Assembly: GCF_001640805.2 (NCBI RefSeq) | Contig: NC_066845.1 | Location: 20,214,307-20,278,306 of the forward strand | Source: Lates calcarifer | Taxonomy: Eukaryota; Chordata; Actinopteri; Centropomidae | Length of the DNA: 64,000 nucleotides | Direction of reading: 5' to 3' | Shown: positions 35,881 through 50,108 of the stretch, in pieces | Position numbering within the stretch: position 1 is the first letter of the stretch | Layout of the letters: the number at the start of each line of letters is the position of its first letter | Program-made: the position numbers and the translations under genes | Notes under the pieces: model-generated | Databases searched by the model: none | Told to the model about the DNA's origin: nothing | What the model saw: only the letters and a program-made list of their open reading frames with translations

Positions 35881-36687
35881 TCATCATGTCAGAATCAGGT
35901 TCAGGTGAAGATCCACTTATGGATGAACTGAGTAGTATTACTAGGTTAGTTGGATGTATTAAAAATATTTAAAAAGGGTTAACATTGCCACTGGATATAA
36001 AACTTGAATGAATGACCAATATAATCAGCAACCGATAGATAGCTTTAAGAATAAGCAATATTTTGCTGTTGTACTGTAAAAGATTGTGTTTGTTAGTATA
36101 TTTTAATACCTCATCATAGCACTCCAGACAGAGAAATTGTTGTTTTATTGCAGTCTCCCTCGGGATGTGCTTTTGCTTATTTTGCCATAGTAAATACTGT
36201 GTGTAAATACTTGGTGTTTCTTTTCAAGGTGGTTAAATTATAATATTTTTGTTATTCCTCAAGCAAGGGTGGTAATGGTTGTGGTTACAAAGAAAAGATG
36301 CGTGCCTTTGACTGTGGAGCTCAATGCACTATAGGGATCTGATCTGTTAGTGATAAAATGAATTAATGGCGCTACACATACATAATATGATTGTATAGAT
36401 GACTGTAAATAAACAATATATGTGATGAACACTGTGAAAATATACGAAATGTAATCCTTCATGCTTACAAATATGTTGGATTAATGCCATATGCTACATT
36501 CAGGTTCTCCTGGTAAAAACCCCCTTCAGTTTTCAGCCAATGGAAACGTGAGCATACTAGTGACTGTGAATAATATGCACACCGTAATGGCTCATGAATA
36601 GCGTTATGGCTGGAGTTGTATCACAATATTTTGACTTTCATTTTAATCGCGTGTTAAATTTATCATGTTGGTGCAATGTCATTGAAA

Positions 36688-36960
36688 TTCAACTAAAGCT
36701 GAAACAATTGGTTGACAGTAAATTAATCTGCAACAATTTTGACAATTGATTCATAGCATAAGCTAATTTTATAGCAAGATTAGCAAATAGTCTCTGGTTC
36801 CAGCTACGCATATGTGAGCGTTAGCTGCTTTCCTCTGTTTTATGTGGTGGTAAACGGCTCACCAGGTTTTGGACTTTGGACAAAACAAATTTGAAGACCT
36901 AACCTTGGGCTTTATGAATTTGTGATGGGCGATTTTACAGTATTACAGTACAGTAACCAG
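36688..36960 (-). repeat. Dispersed repeat family A copy (reverse)
   Basis: Contains CTGAAACAATTGGTTGACAG, AATTAATCTGCAACAATTTTG, CTGGTTCCAGCTACGCATATG and ACCTTGGGCTTTATGAATTTG in the order of this teleost family. Intergenic between abcb9 and vps37b. Confidence 0.6.
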
Positions 36961-37201
36961 CATGTATGTTGTTACAGTGTTGACAATTAGCTGACAAGGT
37001 CAACTTTAGTAAAAGGTTCAGCCAGTGCTAACTGCTACTGCAGTTGTATTGCCGGTAATTGTACTATTTCCGACAGCGCCTGAAGGCAGCACTGGGCCTG
37101 TATCCTCTCTAGTTCCTGTAAAGGAAGCTCAGTCAGCTGTCACAATTTGAGAGGCGAGAAGAGGGACCACTGACGAGGAGAAACGCACAACAAGAGCTAA
37201 A

Positions 37202-39222
37202 ATGTCTAGTTTTTCTAACAAGTTCGGCGCCTACACGATGACACAGCTCAACGAAATTCTGGAGGACGACGAAAAACTCTCGAAAATGGTTCAAGAGATG
37301 GATGAGGTATGTTAAGCTAAAGGCTTTTGTAGTCCAGTGTTAGCTATTGACTCCTTTTTCTCGGTCACTGTTTTTCCTCAGCCCTTTGTTGTGCTTTTCC
37401 AACGTACACCCGAAAAGGTTACGGAAATGGTTGCTTCGAATCACATTTAGGATTTGACAAATGTATTGTCTACCGAAGTTAAATGTTCCGAAACCTAAAG
37501 TAGGTTACTAATCGTTAACCTTGGGACGGGGCAGAGGAAAGCATTGTCTCAAGTTTTAACACACGAGGATTCACAGTTTGCTACATTTGTGCTCCAAAAC
37601 ACCGTATTTCCCCAGACAACAAAAGCTCATCAATGTCAAATAACACTTATGAAAAAGACAACATTCTAATAACCATAGTAATGCTGAGTCATTTGCAGAT
37701 AACTCTATTTAAGCAGTGGCCTACCGTCGACACTGTCAGGGACTGGTCGTCGTGACAAACTTCACTCGTATATCTGCCAATTTATGGTGAGCTCTTCCGT
37801 GGGCACAGATAGACCGATTATGAGGAAAACAATACTTACACCCTTATCTTAAACATGGCCTGTCCACTGGCTCAGTATGCATTCAGAACCTAAGGAGCAC
37901 TGACAACATTATAACAAAGAGGATTTTATTTGCCCAAGTGCCGTTTTGTGGAATACGGGTATAAGCCATATTAACCACATTACATGAGACATGTTTTTGG
38001 CCAAGCGAGTTGCTCGTCCATACAGGCCAATTGTTCATATCTTGCTCCAGTAGCACAAGGTAATTCCCAATTAATATGTACCTGCTTTGCACTGTGGTAT
38101 AAGTCATGATAAGCATCTGATAAGCCTCAGTTTTTCCATACAGGAGTGATTACAAGCCATAGTCCTTAGAAAGGTTTTACCACAGACATAAAATTTGGTA
38201 TATCAAGACAGAGGGCTAACAGATTAGAGGGATTTTTATACAGGATTTGCGCTTTTGATTATTCCCCATGCTGCTGCTCCTTCCAAAAGTCATTTCCAGT
38301 GTGGGCTTTAATCTACCCTAATGTCCTGGTGAATCAGCCACACCATCCCACCATATTCAATCATATTGATACTAATATTGATATTGATACCCCCCCCCCC
38401 CCCCCCGCTACAGCTTTGACTTGATCAGTAATTACAATCATTAAACGCACATTGTCAGGACACAGGAATTTTTCTTGTCTGTTGTCATGGTGCTGTGGCT
38501 TTCACTCTGGCAGTCTAAGCTCACTTTGTAAGACTGAGGGGCGCACTGCCGAAAATGTGATAAAAAGCCTGTCTCTGCACACATGAGGTACTGTAAGCTA
38601 CTGTATATCAGCTGAAGTGCACCAGATCCATTTCACCTTGCAAAAGCAATGAGTGAATGATACTGCATGGTATTATTAGCAGTTTGGATGGATTTTGTGC
38701 TGTGAGCCGCCCTTTTGTGTCTGTTTTTGATCCACACCCTGTCTGATTATCTCCATGGTTTCATTTTCCTCTTCCCATAGGTTACAGAGAGGGAGGGACT
38801 TGTTTACCCCAATGACACAGCAGTTGTTGACTTAAGCTTGTTACAAGATTATTGTAGAGATGGAAGAGAATCAGCCAAGTAAAGACATGCCTTAGCCAAA
38901 GGTGGAACTGTCTGGGGAATTCCTTCTTTGTGAAACACTGAATGGAAACAAAGGCAGTGGGTGTCATAAGGCAATGAGTGAAACCCGAGAGTGCTGAGAA
39001 GTTCTGAGTATACAGCTGTAGTAAATGGACACAAACTCTTCCATGTAGACACACATGCTTTGCTGTAGGCAGTAATTGTCTCATTTTGCAAAACACACCC
39101 TGGTGGCCGCACATGTGGTGCTTTTTGAATAATGCAAATAGCACTGTCATGAATTTGTTTAGATTCAGTACATCCTTATTTTTCCCAATGAATTGACCTT
39201 AAATGTGTCATGTATGTGTGTA

Positions 39223-39253
<31 letters not shown>

Positions 39254-42200
39254 TTTTTTGATCAGTTACCTTTTGAGTGTCCTCTGAGCTGAAGCCAAAT
39301 GATCTTGATTTGAAGATGACCCAGTTTTATAATGTGCCACATGATGTTTCAGCTCATTTAAGCTTTCTGTTATATTTAACATGTTGAAATGAGTTGAGAT
39401 TAAGCTGAGCTCTGTGTCTAGCTTTTGCCTTCTTATCTTTCTGAGGTCTTCTCTAATCCAGGAATGGGTTTTACAGAGCATACACGCAAGTACTTCTCCT
39501 TCAGTTATAAGTCAATTTTGTAAGTGAAAAGATATTATAACATCATGGTGAACAAATTTGTCATGTGTTGGTTAACTGTGGTAGATTCAGACATTTACAC
39601 TCTTTTCTAATGATTAAAATTATAGCCCTACCAATAGTGGACTTTTGAGGCTGATACTAATATTGATATTTGTGGAATTTTAAACTATGAACAAACACTA
39701 CGACTACTGAGCCAGTTTTACATATGATTTGGGTGTGTGAGCAATTTGAACATGGTCTGTTCCAGTCTGGATCAGTTTTTTAGCGATGGTTGGCAGATAA
39801 AATCATATAGGTGATGAATGACTTCACTTAAATCTTGCCCAACGGAGACATACCAGTAAATGAGCAGCTCTAACTGAAGTTAGTGTCATTCTACAAAGTT
39901 CACTGATTTCCTGTTCCCTTTGCAGGCTGTACTATACATTCCACAATGCTTGCTGCGAGTTGCCATCCATGTTTGTTTTGGTAGAAGAAAATGTGACAGT
40001 TTGTGTGCTTGCAGAATTTGTTAGGGTGTCTGCTGCCATGACACTGCACTGGTTATTGCTGACCAGTCTTTCAGTGTATTGTTACTCAGTATTTGTGGGG
40101 GAAAAAAAAAAAAAAAAATCAGTGCAGGTTGAAGGTGTGGTTATCAATCAACATCTACACCATCTCTCCAAAAAGCTAAAACTAGCTGATATATTGGCCT
40201 GTCTAGTTTGTTAGTCTAGCTCCAAAATTTATGTGTAGATACTTTTCTGAAAGGAAATTTGATGGTTTTGGCCAAGAGCGAGGACACCTATACATGTTTG
40301 TAGTTCAGAGTCTTTTAGGTTCTTTCTGTTTCTGATTTGTTTTAGTTTTTAGTTTTTTTTGTAAATGGCATATTACAGCGACCTGTATATAATTGTGGGT
40401 CACTACACCAGCTCCCTAAAATTCAGGTCCATTCTGCTCTTAACCTACATTTCCTGTAATTATTCCAGCCTTTATGGAGAAAGTGGAACATTGGAGAGAA
40501 TTTCTGCCAGCAAACAAATTATGTGTTTGGTTTGACAGAACAAGCCTGCAGTTATGGATGCTATTTAAAGGTCTGCTTCTTCAGCGCGCTACGATGAATG
40601 AGCCGTTCACCTCAGGATATGATGGTGCAAAGTGTAGTGGTAATAGACATAATTTAGCTGCTTTTCCTGCATGAAATGTTGTTTTCCCTGTCCTGTCCAA
40701 CCACTGAATAAGGCCTGCCTTAGTCACTATTCCATAATCACCCTTTACGCTATAGTGTATTTTTAGAATTTCCTACATGTTCTCGCCCTATCTTGGTAAT
40801 ATTTGCACTAACAACATGCTGGTTGGTTGGTTGTGTGAAATGAGTCATTTGAGAAGTAGCAGGAGAGCCTCCACTGTTCTCACTGTACTGTGTTGTTATT
40901 TCCACTTGTCTTTATTGTCTCATTTTAAACTTGCATAAAAGTGCTGCACCACCAATTTTTATGTAAAATTCAATTAACACATCTAAGGGGGGTAATACTC
41001 AATTTAGGAGGGAGGTTTCTGAACTGTGAAAAAATAGCCATAATAATCATCAGGCTGATCTTGTAAAACTTGCATTATATACCGGATGTGTGGGGATTGA
41101 AAAAAGTTGGTGTTTAGGAGGCAAGGGAGAAAATGAAAGATGTTGTAGACTCGGATTATGGGAAATTTAGAATCCAGTGCAGCATGACCCATACTAGAGA
41201 CTAAAAGTCAGGATATCTGAGTCTCCGCTGCTTTGATTTTAGATTTTAGAACCACGAAGTCTGTCAGGTTCCTCAACTTTATTTAGTATGTCTTTGTAGT
41301 GTAATTAATTAATTTATTAATTAAGTGTTTAGTCCTTTTTCTGAGTTGAACATTGAATTAAATGACTTGTGTAGTATGTCAAAGGGTCACTTACAGTACC
41401 AAATGCTCAAAAATAACTAGTTTTTAGCAAATAGTGAGTGAATGAGGGTATGAGTCAGCATGCACAATAGCAGGGTCCAGATACTGATAAAAAAAGATGA
41501 TAGAAATTGTACAGAAAAGATGCACATTTAAAATGGCTCAATGAGACATTTGTGGTCATGATTTGCCTCTAAATATGGGAAGAGGATTGTGGGAGTTGTG
41601 TGAAAACTGGCAGTTTAAGTGTGATGATTCATAGTTATTCACTACAGTAACTTTTTCCTTTTTTCCTTATCTCTTAGATGCCTCTCAGCAAAGCGTCAAT
41701 TATACAAAATGATTTCTTTGACATTATTAAATTTGACCTCAGTACATCAAAGAGAAGTTTTGTCTCTATCATAAAGGTAATGGTATATAGACATTACTGA
41801 TGTCTTTGTTTTCTTTTGTAGATGCAGGAGGTCCAGCAGAGCAAGGAAAAGACACTGGTCAACAACCGAACCCTGGCTGAGCAAAACCTCGCCCTGCAGC
41901 CGAGACTGGAGCACAAGAAGGAGCAGCTCACCAAACGCTACAGCTGTCTTCAGGAGAGCTTTGAGTCCTACCAGCTTCGCAAGTCCACCCTAGGTACAGC
42001 AGCAGGGTAGCATCTATCGCAAGACTGAGAAATATTTTATATTGATTGGTCTGTCTCAGTGTCTTGAATTTTTAATGTTACCCAGCTCCTAAGAAATTTG
42101 AACACACTCTTATCTATGAAGTCATTGACAACTGATCCATAAACAAATGGATGCTGACAAACTTCAAACAGAGCACATGATACAACACACACAAAATACA

Positions 42201-45200
42201 TAACCATTTACTACCTATTTTTTTTACATTGTGATACAGTTTCACCAAAACAGGTATTGTTAAGCTCATATGTTAGCTGACAACTCAACTGTAAATAACT
42301 TGCTAGATGCAGATTATTTTAAACATGCTAAAATCAGTGCCATTACACATTCACATCTATTCAAATATGGAGTACTGTCAACTGTACCATGTTTTCAATC
42401 AGTGGGTCATTTCTTAAAAGGAACCAATTAGCTTTTCCTTATTTTCTGTCACACATATAATGTCACAGTGTCAGATGTTCATATTAAATATGGTCAAAGT
42501 AGCAAGATAAAGATAGATGTAGATGTAATCCCTGTGAGCAAGGCCAGTACAGGATTTTTTTGTCAACTGTGATTACGTGATACAAAGCTAGTGTAATGGA
42601 GTCCGAGAATATATGAAAATATATTGAATATCAGTACTGTTAGTCAGACAAACCAAGCAAATTGAAGATATTCTTGTGGCTTCTGAGAAATTGCAAACAG
42701 TAGTTTTTTCACTTTTTTTGACTAAATGATTAATTAATTAATTGAGAAAGTAATCAGCAGGTTAATTGATACTGAAAATAATAAGTTGTTGCAACCCCAC
42801 TATTCAGTTTACTATAAGGTATAATTGGGAAAAGCAGCCAATGTTAAATTTTGAGAAGGAGGGTCCATTTGAAAACATTTAAAATTTAAAATTGACTTGA
42901 ATGATCGATAAACTTTCATAATAGTTGTCAATTCACATCAATTTAAATCCAAAGTAATTTTAGGTTTAATTTGTGTTTCTTGTGTATGCTGTTATAGTTA
43001 AAATTAAAATGAATCAGGACATGCATGATTAGGTGATTACAGTTATCTGCTTTCTGTTTAAAATGAATCTTTCCACACTGTCAGTTACAATCATCGGAAG
43101 CTATGGTGTTACGTAATGTTTTTTTTCCCACATTGTTTGTTCTTATTCTGTGTGAATACATGCTGAAGAGACCTGTTTCACCAGTTCCCACATTACCCAT
43201 CAAAGGCTGTGGCAGCCCTTTTACCAGACGCCCTGTTGTCATGTTACTGCAGGAGTCGCTCAAATTGAACTCTGTTCTGGTTGAGCAAGTTCCACATCTG
43301 ATTTAGATCTCCACTGCTGGATATGAAGGCTTACAGGGCTGTAATATCACTGACACACCTTCACAGTACTTCCTAGTGCGTGAAGAAGACGGAGTGACGA
43401 TACTTCTGTCCTTGTTGACGCAGTGGTTGCCAAGCAGCCCTCTCAAAATAGCATGCCAGCTATTCACTACTCTGCTACACTGATAAAAGTTTGACTTTGC
43501 CTCTTTCTCTGCAAGGCATGCAGAGTCTGAAAGCTTGTTGTTGCAGTAGTAATGTATGCATACATATTTTGCTTGTTGTCTTGTCAATTAATGCCTCAAG
43601 GCAATAATATCAGTTTTAACTTTACTATCTGAAACAGTGCTATAGCATTCCAAACCCCTGTCTTAGTAGACAGCATCTCTTATACAGGAGAGATGATGCA
43701 GCAGTCTGTTTTGTTTGTTGTCAGCAAGTGATGGCTTTTGTCAAATGTAGGTTACCCGGTGTTCCCCCACCCCCCGCCTTCTATGCACCAGCCGTCCTAG
43801 TTGTGGATTTGCAGTAGAGCAGCTGGGGAAGGACAGCGATGCTCAGAGCTGAGAGAAACGTAGCCGTTTGACCCAGATGAAACATTTAACATAGAGTAGC
43901 TTTCTATGCTGTCATTTGCATATAGTTACACTATCAGCACCGCCCCCCTCCATCCTTTCTCTAGGAAATGTGTGGCCTCTGTATTACCCTTCACTGTCCA
44001 TTAGGCTCTGGAGGCCAAAATAGCAGGGCTGCCGCCTTTCACCACCACTATCCACTGCCTCTGAGAACAGCAGCCCACAGTGGACCATTGTGCTGCCAGG
44101 CAAGCTGGTGTAAAACAGCCACAGTGGGTAGGAGGGAGGGGTGTTTGATGGGACCGGCAGGCAGGCAAGTTGGGAGGCTGGGAAAGAGAAGGGCAGTGAG
44201 GCAGGCCAAAAACTGCCCCTTAGACTCACAGCAGAGGTCGATGTGGATTCATTTACTAAATGGCCGTCTCATGATGTCCAGGCCCAGACTGTGTGTTGTG
44301 CACTTGGCAGACTCTGTGCTCGGCCAGAGAATCATAGCTTTGTGTGGAGGAGTGTTGCTGATATGCCTGAAAGTCTACCTTGTTATGGAAAGTGAACGAG
44401 ACAGAAAGGGATGGGAATTCACTCTGGAAAATGGCTTTATGTCAAGAATGAAGCCTCTGTCTTTGAAGGTTTTCTGTTCAGTTTATACTGTGTCAGTAAA
44501 AAATTGGCAAACCAACTTGAGGTTTTGGGGTCAAGTGCCAACAAATCAGAGATAAAATTCTGGATTACTGGTAAATCGGCCAATTTGACAGAAATTTTGG
44601 TCTAGAAAATTGTTGTTTCTGGAATCTACCATAACTATTTTCTAGGCTCATTATACAGTAAGTTTGGCCGTTTCTTTTCCTGTTTGTCCCTCACAAGTCA
44701 TCTTGCTTACACATTTAACAAGAAAAGTGTCTAGGCTGCTGCTTTCATGCAAATTTACTAATTCATGTTTTTCTAGTTTTTGCTTGCTGGTCTTTTTATG
44801 ATTGCTTGTGCATCAGGCAAGCATGTGCCATCAGTGATCTTGCTCTAAAAGAGTGTGACAACCTAAGCACTACTGTGGTAGCCTGTTTGACAAGCTTGTT
44901 AACTAATCATTACAGCACTCAGATATGCGTGAAGTGACATCATCTAATTGCAGATTTATTATATTTTATCCCCAGTGAAAGAGCTGGAAGTGACACACGT
45001 GATAAAGGTTTGTTACACTGTGGTCTGGTACTCAATAGAATTCATTGCTGTTTGGCAGGAGGGAAATGTCTAGATAAGTACTGTGGGGAACGCTGCACCA
45101 GCGCAAGAAGAGGGTGGAGGCCACACCTTTTGTCAACACCTGACCTTGTTTTTTGTTCTTTATTTTCTTTTCCCTGTCACGCACTTAATCACCATCACTC

Positions 45201-48200
45201 ATTTACCTGTTTTAACTCTTATCAAGCAGGGAAGCTGTTGAATTCAAGGTAACAGCATGAAGGAGAGTTGGGCAAACAGTGACATCACTTTGACTATGAC
45301 TTTGGCTATACTTCTACTACCAAGTCATGATTAAGGGCCAGGCTGAAGGGCATACCAGTGACGGCTTTTTAACAGAACAAGTTACGTAACTTGCAACCAC
45401 GGTTGCTGGTGAAGTCTCTTATGACCAGTTATTGTGTTTGTGTTATTCTACATTAACCTTGGCTGGCCTTTAATAACACTCAGTGTTCAGTGCAGAAATT
45501 AATTGGTCTAGAGCTTTGTTAACTCTGTTGCCATGTACAGCCAGAAGCCTGGAATAGCATATCAGGTTGAACTGCGAGTCTCTCGTGTAATTAGAGATCT
45601 TCTGTATTGTAGTACGGGCTTGGTGGATTGTAGGTGAGCTGACATTGCCATAGTGGAGATCAGTAACTAGTGATGTGTCGTTGATCTCATTTCCAGGGTG
45701 CCACGATGTGTGTATACAGTCCCAGCTCCAGTTGGTGTTGACTTTCAGTCCTGCTTAGGAACACAAACAAAACAGGCTTCCTCCTTAGAGACACCAATTG
45801 GTTTCAGTTGACTCTGTGGGGCCTTGCAAGTTCACAGCAAATAGAAAGGTGTTATGACTGTTTGGATGACTGGCAGATCTCACATATCCTGCCTCAGCAT
45901 TGTGTGACAGGCTCATTTAAACCTGTTATTTCCAACACATTCATTTCAGAGTAGGGGAAATATGTATATTTTTTTCAAGCAAATGAGCTTCTTGGTTAAT
46001 TTAGGCATGAAGCACACTTAATCTAGAATGCATCTGTGCTGCTTCAAGCAGTTTATAGACAGCACGAAAGAATCTTGTGACTCAAATGTTTTGAAAAGAT
46101 TGTGTAAAGGAGGTGAGGAATTGCACTATTGTATTAGTGCCAAATTTGTTGTAGCTCTGGTTCACTGACAAAAGGGACTTTGTGACAAAAGCTACAGTTA
46201 ATGCTATCAAAACAGAGTGAAAAAACACTAGGTTTAGTGTAGCATTCAGCACCTTTATTACAACTGAGTGTAGTAACATATTTTCACATTTTCTGTCATT
46301 TTAGTGACAAAAGGATTATTAGCAGTCTCACATCTGTCCAGCATTTGCTCATTGCTCATGCTAACACTATTTATATGTTTGGTAGATAATATGAAAAAAA
46401 AACAGAGTAAACAGTTGCTCTGGGTCTGCTACCAATCTTGCTGTCACACATTAAGTCTGTCTGGTAAAAAGACTGGACATGCCTTCGCTCAGTTCCACAG
46501 AATAATTTCATTTGTGTTCTTTTTCTGTCTTGTCATTTAACAGACCACAAGTCAGGAAACACCTCCCTGGACACTTTGCTGGCCCTACTGCAGGCAGAGG
46601 GAGCCAAAATAGAAGAGGAGACAGAGGTAAGCATTCTACTACTCCCTCCACGGATGACTTCATGTATCCCTCAGTGACATCAGTCAGTAATTCACGTACC
46701 TGCCTCTCCAGTTGCTGATGTCCTCTCCTACAGAGGCCTCATTGTTCATATCTAAGGCTAGTTGGCGAGCATGTGGGCAGCAGAATGGCTAATAAACCAG
46801 AGGTCACAGTTTTGATCTCTGTAACAGCTACTGGTCTTGTCAGTACATTTGAACCATCAGTCAACATATTAAGTTCCCTTTTCAGAAATGTTTAAGTAGA
46901 AGACGCTACCAGGGCAATACCTGGGTTTTTTGATGGGTCACAGCCACTTCAATCTAATCATTAAATTCTGGGATCACCAACAAGGAACAACAAAACTTAT
47001 TATATAAAGAAAACCTCATACATTAACCATGCATATGCTCATTTCTACTCATAGAATTATATTGCTCACCACGAGGACCAAAACACTCCTTATGGGGCTT
47101 GGGCAGAACTGTGGGTAAATGGGTTCCATTTGTATAAAAACCAAACAAAAAACAATGTATTAATCTTTTTTCTTAACACCAGTGAGCACATTTGTAATTA
47201 AACTTGTGTTTTGGTTCTATTCATTTCAATTAGTTTAATTAAGGCAGGTATTTTGTGTTATGCTGTAACTGTTAAAAAGTGCAATCATCAAAGAGCAAAT
47301 TGACAAGCTATGAATTACATTTAAGTGATAAAGTTGCCATTGCTGTGAACTGAAATTCATTATTTGACCACCACACAAAGGTTTTTTTTTATCTCTTCCC
47401 ATATATATTCCCATCTTAATTTATTTATCTTCAGATATGCCACTTGTTGAAGTATCAAAACAATTTGGTTTAACTTAATTTCATTTAGCAACATTAGAAG
47501 CTAAAGTTTGCCATTATATAGTAATTGTAGGGTAGTAATGGCCCTAACAATTTTTCAGCTGAAATCAGCTGGTAGAGAGGTGTTGAGTTGAGTGTGGAAA
47601 CACTAAAAATGTTTTAGAACTCAATGAGATTCACATCAGCAGCAGTAATAAAGCAGGAACACACATGAAATGAGAGACTCTCCCCTGGTGTATGCTAGGA
47701 AGCTTTCCCACATGGCCTGCTCCTGGGACATTACAATGTCCATTGTTTCTTGGTTGCTACTTTTGACCACAATAAGCAACTCTACATTAAGGCTACTGGG
47801 ACCTTCAGTAGGATGTGATTTACCCTAAATGGCATCCTGGAGCCATTTCTGTATGTGAATGTATGTAAAATAGATCAGATTTATCATCACATTTAGCCCA
47901 CAACTTTTTGTATGCATGCTTTGATAACTGAGGCCTCAGACAGTGTCACCCTCACATGAGTTTGACCACATAAGGACTTGGCTGTAAAGCTGGTGTGGCA
48001 CTGGTAATTGACATTGTGCTAATGTAGCAGAAATATTCAGATTTTAAATCAAACTTCAAATGATCTCACTTGTGTAGTGCTAAATTTCTTAAAATTATTA
48101 GAATGAAATATTAATTTAGTCCCGTGATGGCAATTTTATCATCGTTTACCGAATACGAGAATAGAAATAATCATTAGATGAAGTGTTTTAAAATATTAAA

Positions 48201-48865
48201 TCCCACAGCAGTTTATCTGAGTGACTGGCTTTGTTTTTTGTGATTTTTCAATGGATGCTATTTCTATCTTCGTGACTCAGGTTGGCAAACAACTTGGTGC
48301 TGAATAAGAGTCAGAAGGGACTTCTCTATTCTCTCTCTAAAACTGTCCCAAATCTCTTCATTTCTGTCTATAGAATATGGCTGACTCTTTCCTGGATGGT
48401 GACATGACCCTGGATTCCTTCATTGATGCATATCAGAGCAAGAGGAAGCTAGCCCACTTGAGAAGGGTTAAAATTGAGAAGCTGCAGGAGATGGTGCTGA
48501 AGGGCCAGCGGCTCCCTCAGGTGTCAGTCCCTACCTCTCGATCTCAGGATGTGTCAGCAGCTGGCTCCCTCCTCACTGAGGGCAGCAACAGTTCCTCCCC
48601 TGTTCCCCAGCCCAGGCGGAAACCCCCACCTCCTCCATCCCAGCCAGCCCCAATTCTAAATCCAAATCCAGCTCCAACTGCTGCCCCCCAGCCTCCTGTC
48701 TTCTACTCAGCATCACCATACCCGCCAATTCCTCCCAGAACAGGCCAACCATTCCCCAATGTCTCCTCTGGCTACCCCAGCCATTTCCTATCTCAGTACC
48801 CCCCTGCTTTACCACAGAGGCCCCCACCGCGTATGGCCCCGCAGCCTGGCTTCATCATGCAGTAA
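37202..48865 (+). CDS. vps37b: ESCRT-I subunit VPS37B
   Basis: Component of the ESCRT-I complex (with TSG101, VPS28 and MVB12/UBAP1) that sorts ubiquitinated cargo into multivesicular bodies. Four exons: 37202-37306, 41822-41993, 46544-46626, 48374-48865; 283 aa, against 285 in human VPS37B. The Mod(r) domain covers about residues 10-170 and is largely coiled coil (QLNEILEDDEKL, EQNLALQPRLEHKKEQLTKRY, SLDTLLALLQAEGAKIEEETENMA, FIDAYQSKRKLAHLRRVKIEKLQEM). The last exon then codes a Pro-rich tail (about 190-283) ending PGFIMQ, the same kind of ending as human VPS37B and a feature that separates it from VPS37A, C and D. The ATG has a good context (AAAATGT). Introns of 4.5, 4.5 and 1.7 kb contrast with the compact neighbours. 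Confidence 0.95.
38391..38406. repeat. Poly-C tract (16 C)
   Basis: Sixteen uninterrupted C in vps37b intron 1 after repeated GATATTGATA words. Confidence 0.95.
39218..39254. repeat. (TA)n microsatellite
   Basis: TA run with one C interruption in vps37b intron 1, followed by a short poly-T. Confidence 0.9.
42640..42800 (-). repeat. Dispersed repeat family A copy (truncated, reverse)
   Basis: Contains CAGACAAACCAAGCAAATTG, GACTAAATGATTAATTAATT, GAAAGTAATCAGCAGGTTAA and ends AATAAGTTGTTGCAACCCC, the 3' half of the family. In vps37b intron 2. Confidence 0.6.
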
Positions 48866-50034
48866 ATAAAAGCAGTTGCCACTCAGAGGATGCAGTGTGT
48901 GTCATGGACTTTCCACCACTGGAACACGTCTGAGAACTATTTTTCTAAGTCGTCTGCCTTCTTGGATTACGACCAATTACAACACAAGAAGGCAGACCTG
49001 CGCTGGCTGGTCTGGTCACGTTCAGCTGAAGCAGATTTCCAATAATCTCTGTGGATTCGTGCTCACCTCTCACTCCCATGAACACTCCAAACTAACAAAA
49101 AGACGTGACGAGATCGGCCTTAACTCTCGCTAGCCTGAGTCCCTTCAGCAGAAGGGCCCACAGCCGGCTGTAGTGAAGCAAGTGTCAGTCTATAGGTCAC
49201 TGAGCTGGGATTTGTCCTTTATCAGCACTTTCTGTCGCCAGGCAGTGCCCTCAGCTCTGCTGGCCCATTAGTATTCAGTCTCTCACCTACCTTCAAACAT
49301 GTCCCTCAAGCTTTTATGAAACACTAAAGTCATTCAAAAAAGGGTTCAATTTGTCATTTCCATCTGCAGCATACTAATATACTGATATTGTATATGCAAA
49401 CAAAGAGAGACCCTAATTACTGTGCAGTTCTGATGAAAATCTCACTTCCCAGAATATATTCAGGCGAAACTGCATTTATGCTGTGATTATTTTTTTTTTT
49501 AATATAAAAATTCACAAGGTACAGAGAAATATTTGAATTTCAGCATCTTTTTATGATATAGTACTAATGGAGTTATGTTAATAATAGCCAGGATAGACTG
49601 ATTAACGTGTAATGGAGGGTCTTGGTTGATGTATCTCTTCTTCAGTATGTGCGTGTGTCTAAAGAGAGTCCAGACCTGCCTGGTTCACGATGGCTGACTC
49701 TTGCACTTGGTCCATCTCAGGGCAGAAGTCAAAAGGGAGCTGAAGGAGAGGATTAGTGGCTGAACTATTGTAACAAATCACTGAGCCTTCAGAGCCTTGC
49801 TTGAAATGAAGGATTTATGTATAGCCATACAGTACACTCCAGGTGTATGTTGTTTTCTGCGGGTTCCTGTTGTAATGCAACACTCCTTTATGATGTCCAT
49901 TGTCTTCAACACCGTCAGTTGAAATTGGAAATTATGCCAACTGTTCTTTGGATCTGATACATATGGTTCTGTTCAGTTTTCTGACACTGAGCACCAAAGA
50001 CTTCCCCACATCACCCAGTTTTTTTTTCTACATA

Positions 50035-50041
<7 letters not shown>

Positions 50042-50065
<24 letters not shown>

Positions 50066-50068
50066 TAC

Positions 50069-50108
<40 letters not shown>
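50042..50108. repeat. Compound (AT)n(AC)n(AT)n microsatellite
   Basis: AT, then AC with one G interruption, then AT again; in the vps37b 3' UTR. Confidence 0.95.

Larger units (their letters stand above)
35707..37201. other. Intergenic region: abcb9 3' UTR and vps37b promoter
   Basis: AATAAA at 35875-35880, 169 nt after the abcb9 stop, probably ends that transcript. Roughly 36688-36960 is a copy of a dispersed teleost repeat. The last 150 nt before the vps37b ATG (GC-richer, with CAGTCAGCTG and GAGGCGAGAAGAGGG) are the likely 5' UTR and core promoter. No additional coding exon is seen. Confidence 0.6.

Noticed and set aside
43968..44555. 195-codon open frame on the plus strand in vps37b intron 2
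   Set aside because: Low-complexity, basic composition, overlapping long open frame on the other strand, no recognisable domain or splice partner; best explained by the higher GC content of the segment.
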